Below are positions 54,885 through 64,000 of a DNA stretch of 64,000 bases, one piece after another (position 1 is the first letter of the stretch; every line of letters starts with the position of its first letter). Source of the DNA: Austropuccinia psidii (lineage: Eukaryota > Basidiomycota > Pucciniomycetes > Pucciniales > Sphaerophragmiaceae); assembly GCA_023105745.1 (NCBI GenBank), contig JALGQZ010000003.1, positions 77,722,696 to 77,786,695 on the forward strand, in the 5' to 3' direction. The notes below the pieces were generated by a model. It was not told the origin of the DNA, made no database searches, and was given only the letters and a program-made list of their open reading frames with translations. The translations under genes were made by a program, and so were the position numbers.

Positions 54885-56829
54885 AATGGAAAGAAGAAAA
54901 GCTCTCCAGCGCTTGAGAGCCCAGACTATGCCAAGGAGTTCCTTGTCATGAATCTCATAATTAAGCTCAGCTGGGAGAAGCTTGCGGCTATCAAATGCAA
55001 TGGGATGTTTTCCTGAGTCAGAGACCTGACTCAGTAAAGCACCCAAGGCATAATCTGATGCATCGGTCTCTACAATGGTGGGTAGAGAAGGATTGGAGCA
55101 GTGGTGAATGCCTCTTTGAGTTGATGAAACTGTCTAAGAGCTTCCTCATTGAGGGGAAAACGGGAATCTTTCTTGAGTAAACTTGTGAGTGAACTAATTT
55201 TCTTTGAGTAATTCTTGATGAAACGGCGGTAAAAATTGGCAAAGCCAAGGAATGATTGAAGAGCCTTGAGGTTTCTTGGAGGCGGCCAATTGAGAATTTG
55301 CTGGACTTTTGGTTGGTCCATCTTGAGGCCTTCAGAAGAAACAACATAACCTAAGTACTCTACACTAGAAACATGGAATAGGCATTTGGACGCCTTAGCA
55401 AAGAGGTTATTGGCTCTGAGTCTGGAAACAACAGTGGACACATGAGTGACATGTTCTTCCTCAGATTTGGAAAAGACCATAATGTCATCCAAATAAACCA
55501 CAACATAAACATCAAGAAGATCATAAAAAATATCATTGACAAGATTTTGAAAAGAAGCAGGAGCATTGGTAAGCCCAAAAGGCATAACCAAGTACTCATA
55601 ACTACCATATTTGGTTCTAAAACAAGTCAAATGTTCATCACCTTCCTTGATTCTGAGCAGGTTATATGCACCACGCAAATCAATCTTGGAGAAGATAGAA
55701 GAACCATTAAAAACAGTGAGAAGCTGATTCATAGGAGGAACAGGATACTTGTTCTTCCTAGTAACAGCATTGAGTTTGCGGTAATCAACACACAAACGGA
55801 GGCCACCATCTTTTTTTTGACAAAAAGAACAGGTGCTCCTGTAGAAGAGGAGCTTGGCCGGATGAAACCTTTCTCTAGATTCTCTGAAATGTAGGCCCTG
55901 AGTGTATCTGACTCTTGGTTTGATAAAGAGTAGATCACCCCAACTGGAGGTAGAGACCCCTCCAGCTCGATATGATGATCACAGGCGCGGTGAGGAGGAA
56001 GTTTCTCTGCTTTCACCTTGGAGAATACATCCAAGTATTGGTGATAAACAGGAGGAACAACCTTCATCACGGTTTCTATTTCTTCTGGCTCTTCCTCTTC
56101 ATCCCACAACTCCTCCAGGGAGTCATGATAAGATGAAGGAGGAAGGTCCATATTCCCAAAGAAGAGGTGAAGTGAAGATACAGAATTATCTTCTCCAACA
56201 TCTTGAATCTCTTTGAAGACTTCATCTCTAGATGATAGTAATGACTGATGGGAATTAAGGGAAGGAATATGGACAGAAGACGGAAATGATGGTGTTCTAG
56301 AATCACCAACCAGAGCTGCACATGATTTGGCAGAAGAAAAGTCATTACTGAAAGAAATGAAAGGATCATTATAGTCCTTATGATCAGAATTAAAGGTGAT
56401 CAATCCTTGCCTCCAATCAATAAACGGATTAAAATGATTAAGAAAGTCAAAGCCCAATATGAGGTCTTCTCCCTTGGGAGTATCAATGACTAAAAAGTCC
56501 CATTCAAAGCTTGGGAAGGAAGGGAGCTCAACCATATATTTAGTATGGTGAGTCACAAATAAAGAAGGAGACTCAGAGGAGTCTAAAATGATGAGGGGAA
56601 TCTTCTCTGGAAGCTCTGACGTAGTCAATGAATACTTGTGAACAAACTGCTTTGCAATAAATGAGTTGGTAGCACCAGAATCAATGAGAATACTGTAAAA
56701 AACATCAGAAAGAGAAGAAAAAACAAAAAATTTAAGAGAATTCTTGACACCAGTATTCAGAATGCACAATTGTGCTCTGGATGGAAAACTGTGAAGACCA
56801 TTGAACACAACATGATCTTCACTCAGGCT
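54885..56829 (-). pseudogene. pol: E3 Pol, N-terminal part to RNase H
   Basis: Reads in the -1 frame from the slippage point leftward. Protease DSGATNSFIA, linker, then RT. At a T8 tract (55811-55818, A8 on the coding strand) the VKKKDGG motif loses one base and the frame shifts; RT resumes with CVDYRKLNAV, MPFGLTNAPASFQ and YLDDIMVF. Near 55090 about 16 nt are missing compared with E2, between two ATCC words, giving a second frameshift just before RNase H (DASDYALGALLSQ, NYEIHDKELLG, ALKRWRAFLLS), where E4 is inserted. Three independent lesions; inactive. Confidence 0.93.
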
Positions 56830-56835
56830 TTTCCC
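56791..56835 (-). promoter_or_regulatory. -1 ribosomal frameshift signal of E3
   Basis: Minus strand: GGGAAAA (56835-56829), spacer GCCTGA, then GTGAAGATCAT (56822-56812) paired with ATGGTCTTCAC (56801-56791), 10-nt loop. Relative to E1 and E2 both arms changed at three stem positions and pairing is kept. Confidence 0.82.
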
Positions 56836-58160
56836 TGGCTGGGGAATTTGCCTGACAGTTGGGTAAGCTTGTTTTGAGGCCTTTTGAAACAAGCCTCAAG
56901 ACTATGCTTCCCACCACAATAGGTACAAAGACCCTCCTTGATTCTTCTTTCTTTTTCAGAGTTCATGAGCTTGAAATCTTTATTCAATAAAGAAGAATGG
57001 GGCTTGTCCCTCTTCTGAAAATTCTTCTTCTTCTTTTGACTTGAGCTTGAAGAATTTTGAGGATGAGAAGAACTTGACTTTGAGGCTTCTGGCTTCTTCT
57101 CTTGATGATGACTCTTTTCATTTTGCCTCTCATGGTACCTGGTATCAAGTTCCAGGGTAACGTCCATTAAGTCTTGAAGAGAGTCAATTCTTGAAGGATG
57201 GGAGGCCAATTGATCCAAAATCCTGGATGGCAATCCCTTCCTGAAATGATGGATAAGAGCTCTTTCACCCCAATCCCCAATTCTTGAGACTAAGCTTCTG
57301 AAATCAGCAATGTATAAGGATACATGCCCACCTTCTTTCATTCTTAAAGAATCCAACTCAGCTTCTGCTTTTCTGACTTCATTCGGGTCACCAAATAGAG
57401 TGAAGAGTTGAGATTCAAAAAGAGGCCAAGAATTGAGAAGATAATTTGAGTCTTGATTGGTGAGATTGGAAAGATAAGGCTCAATCCATTTTGCAGCCCT
57501 GCCAATGAGAAATGAAGTGGCATAAAGAACTTTCTTTCTGTCTTGAGAGAAATTTGCTGGATCATTATGAAAGATAAGCTGGCATGACTGAATAAAGCTT
57601 CTAACTTTGAAGGGCTGAGTCCCATCAAAGCATTCCGGTGCCTTCATAGATGGAGTCTTGAAGGCTGGTGGTCTTGATGCTTCAGAGGATGAAGCTGCTT
57701 GAAGATTGGCCATAATCCGAGTCATTTGCTGCATGATGGCCAATAGAGATGGTTCAGACTGATGAGAGACAGGCTGATTAGACTGGGCTAGAGTTGGCCC
57801 TCCAGTACCTTGGGATGCTTCCACCGGGGCAGGAGCACCTTCAGTACCATCAGACTCTTCCTCTTCCACAGAATTCTCCTCCTCCTCTTCACCATCTTCA
57901 CCTGGACCTTTGAAAATAGTCCTTGAAGTTCCTGGAAAACCGCCAACTACTCCTGAAAATGAACTTGATCTTCTGGGCCCTCTTCCTTCCTTCCTGGATG
58001 GTGCTGCTCCTTCCATGCGGGGTCCTCTATCTAATTGGGCCCTCAGTTGAGGAACTACTGGGGTGCCATCTAGAGGAGCTCTTGGAGTTAGAGTGAGAAC
58101 AGCTTGAGCTCTGGCCTGAGATCTTGTCTGTCTTGCCGGAGGTGAATGTTGAATAGGCAT
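56823..58160 (-). CDS. gag: Gag of E3
   Basis: 445 residues, ATG at 58160, open to TGA at 56823. Same plan as E1 and E2 Gag: SPPARQTRSQ basic start, acidic segment at about 85-105, capsid domain (IFHNDPANFSQDRKKVL, LFTLFGDPNEVRKAE), Ser/Lys-rich tail, zinc knuckle CTYCGGKHSLEAC with the shortened CX2CX3HX4C spacing. More diverged from E1 and E2 than they are from each other (for example HHFRKGLPSRIL for HVYRRGLASRLL). Intact, though the element is otherwise dead; it could still supply Gag in trans. Confidence 0.94.
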   Translation of the reverse strand: MPIQHSPPARQTRSQARAQAVLTLTPRAPLDGTPVVPQLRAQLDRGPRMEGAAPSRKEGRGPRRSSSFSGVVGGFPGTSRTIFKGPGEDGEEEEENSVEEEESDGTEGAPAPVEASQGTGGPTLAQSNQPVSHQSEPSLLAIMQQMTRIMANLQAASSSEASRPPAFKTPSMKAPECFDGTQPFKVRSFIQSCQLIFHNDPANFSQDRKKVLYATSFLIGRAAKWIEPYLSNLTNQDSNYLLNSWPLFESQLFTLFGDPNEVRKAEAELDSLRMKEGGHVSLYIADFRSLVSRIGDWGERALIHHFRKGLPSRILDQLASHPSRIDSLQDLMDVTLELDTRYHERQNEKSHHQEKKPEASKSSSSHPQNSSSSSQKKKKNFQKRDKPHSSLLNKDFKLMNSEKERRIKEGLCTYCGGKHSLEACFKRPQNKLTQLSGKFPSQGKA

Positions 58161-58856
58161 GATAACAGGAAATAAATTGAAATAAATGAATTGAAATCAA
58201 AATTTTCTTGAAGTGAAAAGAGTCAACAATCAAATCTTGAGGAAAATGAATGAATCAAAATGAAAATCTTCAAGTACGTCAACAAATCAAAATCAAGTGA
58301 AGTCTTGAAGTCAAAAATCAATGAATCAAATCAATCAAAATCAAAAATCTTGCAGAAAATCAATCAATCAAATGAAATCTTGAGGCAAAATCAGTTTATG
58401 TCAAAATTCTTGATGTGAAAAATCAGCAAAATCAATGAAATCTTCAGGTCAGTCAATTTTCTTGAGGTCAATATCAAATATGTCAAATCAATCAATCAAT
58501 CAAAATCAAGTGAATTATTCTTTAAAAACCAAAATTCTTGAAGAATGAATCAATTATGAATCTTGATGTGAATAACATGTCTGAATATCTTGGTGAAAAA
58601 TTTGAAAATCAAAGAAAACCAAGATGACGCTTGGATTATGAATGAAATGAAAATTGATAATTTGAAAAAGATTTTAAAGAGAATAACAAAAATAAAAATG
58701 GGTCAGCTTTCAATTTTCAAAATGAAGAATGAATGAAGGAAAATTGAGAGGTGACGATGAATCATTAAGTTCATAAGCATAAAAGAATCATAATTTCGAT
58801 GAAATGAGTGAATGAAATTATAAAGAAAGAATGAACAGAATGAAAAAGAAATTATG
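58161..58856 (-). other. E3 untranslated leader
   Basis: Repeats of AATCAATCAA and TCTTGA as seen on the plus strand, the complement of the TTGATT/TCAAGA pattern in E1 and E2. No gene. Confidence 0.6.
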
Positions 58857-58870
58857 AGTTAATTAATATA
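58857..58870 (-). promoter_or_regulatory. Self-priming type primer-binding site of E3
   Basis: Minus strand TATATTAATTAACT, 1 nt after the LTR, complements AGTTAATTAATATA at 59253-59240 over 14 nt. Confidence 0.75.
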
Positions 58871-58871
58871 A

Positions 58872-60334
58872 TGTCACAGGGGCTCTAGTGGAAATACAAG
58901 AGTGGCCTGGCACTCAGCAATCAGGGAACTCACTTGGAAGACTCCAAAAGAAATAAAGAAATAAAAGAATAAGAATGAATTCCTCTAAAAGATATGCAGG
59001 TACAAGATGAGATGCAAAGAGGAAAAGGAAGCCAAATGGCCAAAGAGCCAACCAAGTAAGTCCTTAATCACTGTTTCAACCTGCCAAAAATGAACAATGG
59101 AATTAGTATGGATATGACCACCAAATATCCATTGACAGGCAAAGAAAGAGAAAGAGAAATGTGCTAAATGACTGACTTAATAATATAAGTATTTGCTTAA
59201 CTAAAATGAAAAGAAAATAAAGATAAAATAAAATCAAAGTATATTAATTAACTGGGGAAAAACCCCCCAGGGTGGAAAGGGTAGCCGGTATATGTGAAAA
59301 GTTGGGAGCTTGAGTTCTTCAGGCTGAAAACTGATCTGTATTGATCCTTGAGGCTGTATTGATTGTTTTGGGAATTGATACAGCTGGCTAATATTGAAAT
59401 TGAATTGGGTTGAATGAACTTCCCATGCTTGAAAATGAAATACAGTCCTTGGTGAGTCCAGACTGTATTGAAATGAATATGGTTGCCAAGATGGATTGAG
59501 TGGAGCTTTGACGCTTGACAACTTCTTTTGGCACCGCCTCTTGAATACACTTTTGAGAATGAATTGAAAGTATTCCATTGGAAGGAATACTTGGAGTGAG
59601 AAGAACCAATGACTGCTTGATGGCGTCATTGGTCTTTGACGCTGAAACACTTGCTCTTGAGCCTTGATGATTCCTCTGAATGATTGGGTGCCTTGATGAC
59701 GTGATGAGATGTTGGAATGTTGAAATGACCATTTGATATTGCCACCATTGAATTGCTGTTGAAAAATGGTGCACAATGATGTATAACATCATTTGTGGCA
59801 TATTGGTTCATTGACAAGAAGATTACGTCCAAAGGTCTTGAGATGGAAAGGCAGAGGGGAAAAGGATGGCTGTGGTGACTTCAGAGCTTGGAAGGTGTTT
59901 CTGGGCCCTTTGGGGGTTTTGGCCACTTTTGGGTTCTGAGCCAAAAACTGGCCCAAAAGGCGGGAAAGTGTCTTTTGGACACTTTGCGTCAAAGTGCGCA
60001 AATGCGCAAAAGTGCGCAAAATGCGCAGAAATGGGCAAATGGGCAAATGCGCATTATGAGCCCAAATGGCCAAAAACAGCCATTTGGGCCATTTCCCCTG
60101 GTTTTGAGGGAAATGACCAGAAATACCCATTTGGCCATAAATTGCCGCTATGGGTTCTGGATTGAGGTGAAGGGCCATGAAGGCCCCAAATCACAAATGG
60201 CCATAAATGGTCCATAATATGATGACGTGGCCATATTGGCCACTGGTGATGGATATGGCCAATTGGCCATAAATGAACTGTGGCTTGATATGCCATATGG
60301 GGATCCAAGGAGGTGAATTGCCATGGTTGTGACA
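58872..60334 (-). repeat. 5' LTR of E3
   Basis: 1463 bp, TGTCACAGGGG at the left and GGTTGTGACA at the right. Holds an uninterrupted version of the site E2 hit in the other LTR, and the longer GCGCA stretch (about 59990-60053). Confidence 0.97.
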
Positions 60335-60610
60335 AGGGCAAGTGTCAAAACTGAAATACAAATGATGCCATGAAGCAATCATTGGTGATTCTCATTCACA
60401 GTATTCCTCCAAGGGAATAATGGAAGCTCATTATCAATTAATATTCAAGAGGCAGTTCCAAAACAAATTGTCAAGGGTCAATGCTCCATCAATCCACCTT
60501 GGCAACTAAATTCATTCAATACAGTCTGGATTCACCAAGACCTTTATTTCATTCATACAACATGGGAAGATAATTCAACCCAGTTCATTTCTAAATTTGG
60601 CAAGGTATAC
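60335..60610 (+). repeat. LTR, right part, continuing from 30646
   Basis: AGGGCAAGTGTC onward continues the LTR that starts at 29912 and matches about 14243 onward of the 13495 copy. Stops at GGTATAC where TGTGAGCC begins. Confidence 0.85.
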
Positions 60611-60690
60611 TGTGAGCCTTTGAGATATGACTACATATCCAAAAAAGTTCAAAAAACAAATTCTATAATAATTTGAATGAGAAACATTGG
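60611..60690 (+). repeat. E4-like LTR start fragment
   Basis: TGTGAGCCTTTGAGATATGA matches the start of 19868-21891 for about 50-60 bp and then diverges. Right edge approximate. Confidence 0.5.
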
Positions 60691-61745
60691 CATGGTCTAT
60701 CTATGATAGCCCATCATGCTTGCAAGACTCCAAATTCTTGCTCAATGTCCTTTGTGGCACTCTCTTGACTTTCTGAAAATAATTTCTCAGCCTCATTGTG
60801 AGTATGAAGCAAGCTTTTTACCAAGAATTCCCACTTTGGGTATATTCTGTCCACAAGGTAAGATCCATTTTTGTACTCATTTGCATTCAGTTTGTATTTC
60901 ACCTGTGTTTGAATTCCTATAAAAAACATGAAAAATGAGAATAAATTGAAATAAAGAAAAAGTAACCTTTCAAGAATTTTTCAAATGGTGCACTTCTATT
61001 TATAACATTGATGTCATTGAGTGAACCAGGAGTCCCAAAGAAAGCATGCCAAATACATAAAATGTTTGATGCTACTTCCTCTGGTATTACTTTTTTTTAT
61101 TATCTTTACTTTGAGACTGGCATTCCCATGCTTTTGGGCAGATTTTCCATTCCCAGTGCATACCAGCAATACTTCCTAAACAGCCAGGAAAGGCTCTTTT
61201 TTCATATTCTGAGGTGATAATTTTCAGTTCATCAGGTTTGGTGGACTTAAATACTGTTCACCATAGATAGAAACAATATCTTCTGCAAATGATTTCAGAA
61301 ATACCACAGCTGTAGTCTCTTTGAGCCTGAGCTACTAATCTGTTTCATCAGCCATGACCCCATATGCTAGCTTCCAAAAATGCTGAGGAAACTTTCTTGT
61401 ATGTTGATAATCCTGTTTGCTTGCAGCAATCTTAAAAAGCTAAATTGTAAATTTAAAATCAAAAAAATCAAAAAATGAAATAAGAAATTACAAACTTTTG
61501 TCTCCAGAAATCATTGTGAAAATTAAAGCTTCAGCAATCTCAACATAACAAAACCTTGGAATACAATATTACGATTGAAATTGATAATCCTTGGAGATAA
61601 TTTTTCCTTGAAATTGATTGTTGTATAATCTGTCTTCCTCCATAAATTTTTGACAGTCAATGGACATAAAATTTCTCTTTTCAGTATTGGTAGTTGTAGT
61701 TAGGATTTGGAGCTCTTCAGCATCATAACCCATGAGCTTGTTGAT
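60660..61745 (-). pseudogene. PIF/Harbinger transposase, degraded
   Basis: Pieces in several frames from 61745 down to 60660 match the Harbinger DDE nuclease in order: FMEEDRLYNNQFQ, DIVSIYGEQYL, CLGSIAGMHWEWKICPKAWE, then SYLVDRIYPKWEFLVKSL, and KDIEQEFGVLQA followed by TGA where Arg is usual, then WAII. The SID catalytic Asp of the family appears as Ala (SIAGMHW). Frameshifts and stops throughout, so inactive. It would have cut and pasted a TIR transposon; no clear TIRs flank it. Confidence 0.78.
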
Positions 61746-62117
61746 AATTTGGACTATTCAATTTTTGAGTGGTAGAATAGTTTATTTAATTTTTGACAAT
61801 TGTGAGTGTGCTTTGGTAAGTCATGAATCTTTGTTCAAAGAGCTGATTATATGTGTATGATTGAATGTGGATCATATTCTGTATCTCTTTTTTCTGTATA
61901 ATTTAATTACAGAAGATATTTTACAGAATATCTTACAGAAAAATTTGTGAATTCTCTTACAAAGGTTAAAGTTTTGTAATATTGCAAGTCTTGAGAGATT
62001 GAATATGAATACAGGGAAACACACAACTGAAATTGTTGTATGGGTGACAAATGTCTTGCGCCTGTCCTTGTTTTTGTTAATATTTGACATTTGACCAGTC
62101 TTCTTTGCTAACAGGAT

Positions 62118-62365
62118 TAATGGGGGAGCTAGTTCTTGATGAAATAGACTAATTTTGCTTTGTGGACCTTCATGCCAAAAGCCCTGTGAGAAAGCAGAAA
62201 ATCAGACAGTGAAAATGGAAAACAAGTCAAGCCCCCAAACGTTTTGAAGCAAGAAATTTAATTGAAATTTATGTTACCCCTGGTCCATCTAGGAGAGATG
62301 AAAGTGGCCTGTATTGATGTGGGACAGATGAAAATAGGGCATGACTGATTTTGTCAGGTTGAGTC
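62118..62365. mobile_element. Small TIR element, degraded copy 2
   Basis: TAATGGGGGAGCTAGTTCTTG resembles the left TIR at 26970; GAGAAAGCAGAAAATCAGAC and GGCATGACTGATTTTG recur in the same order as in 27036-27447. The right TIR is not recognisable. Confidence 0.5.
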
Positions 62366-63163
62366 TATGTAGAAGTAGTAAGTAGGCTATTTAAAACTTT
62401 AACTGTGACTGCGACATGTGATAAAAGATTTACCATAAAGATATTGATAGAGAATAAGGGTTTATAATAAGATTAAAAAGGATTTACTCTTATTGAATAG
62501 TGGTGGTGAGTACTTTTGAAAGCCCAGGGTGCAATAATTATCAGTTGGTTTACTATAATAACTACTACAATAATTGATATTATAATTATAAGCTGATTAT
62601 TTTCCAAGAGTATAACTGTTTTTGACAGTTGTACTACATAGGAATTTAAGAGCAGGATGAGGAAAATTATTCTGGCAGTGAAAAGCCTGCTTTTTATCCT
62701 GAAATGGGGTGGAAAGGGTGCTAGACCTTTCCACATAGAGGAAGTGAAGATTTTTGCACTCTCTGAGACAGGCTTGTGGTTTGCAAAGACCTGTATAGCC
62801 TGTCTTGGGCTCAGATGTGGTTTTGAAGCCACATCTGGCCAGTTTTCACCAATACAGGGTGAAAATTTTCATCTGGTGACCACATAGCCCTCTTCTGACA
62901 TGTATGATGCATAGAATGCTGTACAGAAACTGTATGCAACCCCAGTATTTACTGAATTATGAGGTATTATAGTATAAACATGCTTCTTTGTCAGTTTGAC
63001 ACCTCATAGTCATGGTTATGGGATATTATCCTATGGTAAATCTGTATTGGTCAGAATGTGGGAATTTGACCTAAAAAATAGCTATAACTTTGTCGGTTTT
63101 TGAGGTATCAACCTCAAAATTGAACCAGTGTGTAGCCCTGTATGTGCTCTACACAAGAGTGCA
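62366..63163. other. Unassigned, no gene seen
   Basis: AT-rich then mixed sequence. May include the end of the LTR or noncoding tail belonging to the pol fragment on its right, but no matching copy is in the window. Confidence 0.4.
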
Positions 63164-64000
63164 TTATTTGGTATGGTTATCATTAAATATGGCAAAGTTA
63201 TAAGCTGTGTCACAAGCCCTCTTCCACATGTCATGGAAGTCTTTGGCTGTGGGGTGGATGGTTAGAAGATTCTTCTTCAAGTGATCCACAGGCAACAAGG
63301 GATTCCACCCTTTCTCTACCACTGCAGGTGTTTTTCCTGTGGTACAGTGCTGAATTCTATTATAAGCCAGTTGAACAGCTGGTCGAAGGCTAACCCAGTC
63401 ATGGGTGTATCCCTCATGGTCCTTGTATTCCATGCCATAGGTACAGAACCTTCTAAGGATATCCTCCATTGTCTGGATCATCCTTTCAGCTAGGCAATTT
63501 GTTTGTGGATGGTAAGCTGTGGAAAATGCAAGCTTGGTGCCAAGCATGTCATATAAGTTGGTCCAAAATTCAGATGTGGATTTTGGGTCCCTATCACTAT
63601 TGATTATCTTAAGGAATCCACAGGTGGATATGATGTTATTCCAGAATAACAGCGCAGTATCCATGGCTGTGTCCTCTTTATGGCATGGTAGACACCTCAT
63701 GCTCTTGCTAAACCTATCAAATATGATTAAGAAGGCATTGTAGCTTTCTTTGCCCCCTGGGACAAGTCTTGTGACCCAGTCCATATTGATGGTTTCCCAT
63801 TATTGTTTAGGTTCCTCTATATGTTGAAGTAACTCATACTTATTCCCATGTTTCCTATTTGCCTTTTGGCATCTTTCACAAGTGTTGATGTATTCACTCA
63901 ACACTTGTTCCCACTTGGGCCACCAAGCTGTGCTTGCTACCCTCTCTCTGGTTCTGTTCTCACTCATGTGTCCTATATAGGGGCAGTCATGGCATTCTTG
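63164..64000 (-). pseudogene. Integrase of a third Ty3 family, running off the edge
   Basis: From 64000 leftward: HDCPYIGHMSENRTRE, TCERCQKANRKHG, a TAA stop after HIEEPKQ (about 63803), then open from 63784: [65 protein letters not shown], ending in unrelated codons at 63164. It resembles E4 integrase but is clearly diverged. The usual TDG before LAERM reads TNC here. The C-terminus is missing. Confidence 0.88.

Larger units (their letters stand above)
30647..60334 (-). mobile_element. Ty3 chromovirus E3, split by E2 and E4
   Basis: Both outer LTR ends are present with perfect AGGGC duplications (30642-30646 and 60335-60339). Reading leftward: 5' LTR, primer site, leader, gag, frameshift signal, pol, paired 3' module, polypurine tract, 3' LTR. 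E4 sits in the RNase H region of pol and E2 in the 3' LTR. Without them the element is about 9.4 kb. The two LTRs differ at about ten positions plus a 43-nt repeat length change. Pol also has a 1-nt and a 16-nt deletion. Confidence 0.95.

Overview
The window is a retrotransposon graveyard from a filamentous fungus. The Gag and Pol products match the Ty3-type chromoviruses I know from rust fungi (Pucciniales), above all the very repeat-rich myrtle rust Austropuccinia psidii. That assignment rests on recognising the protein families; there is no rRNA or host marker gene here. I see no tRNA, rRNA, CRISPR array or bacterial gene. One probable host gene (25813-26637, a small secreted cysteine-containing protein) sits in the only clearly non-LTR island.

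Layout. 1-9898: Ty3 element E1 (+), its 5' LTR cut by the window edge, with gag, a pol with one nonsense codon, and an extra ANTISENSE gene carrying a perfect Zn2Cys6 cysteine pattern between pol and the 3' LTR. 9899-10864: 3' end of a LINE with poly-A. 10867-11123: 257-bp dispersed repeat (second copy 27532-27788). 11124-12562: Ty1/copia fragment (-). 12563-15396: 3' end of a Ty3 element (+) with a 1.9-kb LTR. 15740-21953: broken copies of a second Ty3 lineage (-), including two ~2-kb LTRs in inverted orientation. 21954-24655: truncated LTR plus a further LTR. 24656-29117: low-repeat island with the candidate secreted-protein gene, a TIR element and a Harbinger Myb-like accessory pseudogene. 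29118-29854: solo LTR. 29912-60610: an LTR split by element E3 (-, 30647-60334, 5-bp duplication AGGGC), which is itself split by E2 (+, 31405-40656, duplication ATCAT, both ORFs intact) and E4 (-, 43897-54884, duplication AATGG). 60611-64000: LTR scrap, Harbinger transposase pseudogene, second TIR-element copy, and an integrase pseudogene running off the edge.

How the parts work. E1, E2 and E3 share one design: LTR, leader, gag, pol in the -1 frame, two copies of a 3' noncoding module, LTR. Comparing the three reveals two RNA signals supported by compensatory changes: a GGGAAAA slippery heptamer, 6-nt spacer and 11-bp hairpin at the gag stop, and a 12-14 nt match between the predicted transcript 5' end and the sequence just after the 5' LTR, as in Tf1-type self-priming. 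E4 belongs to another lineage with 2192-bp LTRs, one Gag-Pol frame (broken by a single UAG) and a conventional TGG primer site. LTR divergence (E3 about 0.7%, E4 about 0.4%, E2 about 0.3%, by eye) agrees with the nesting order.
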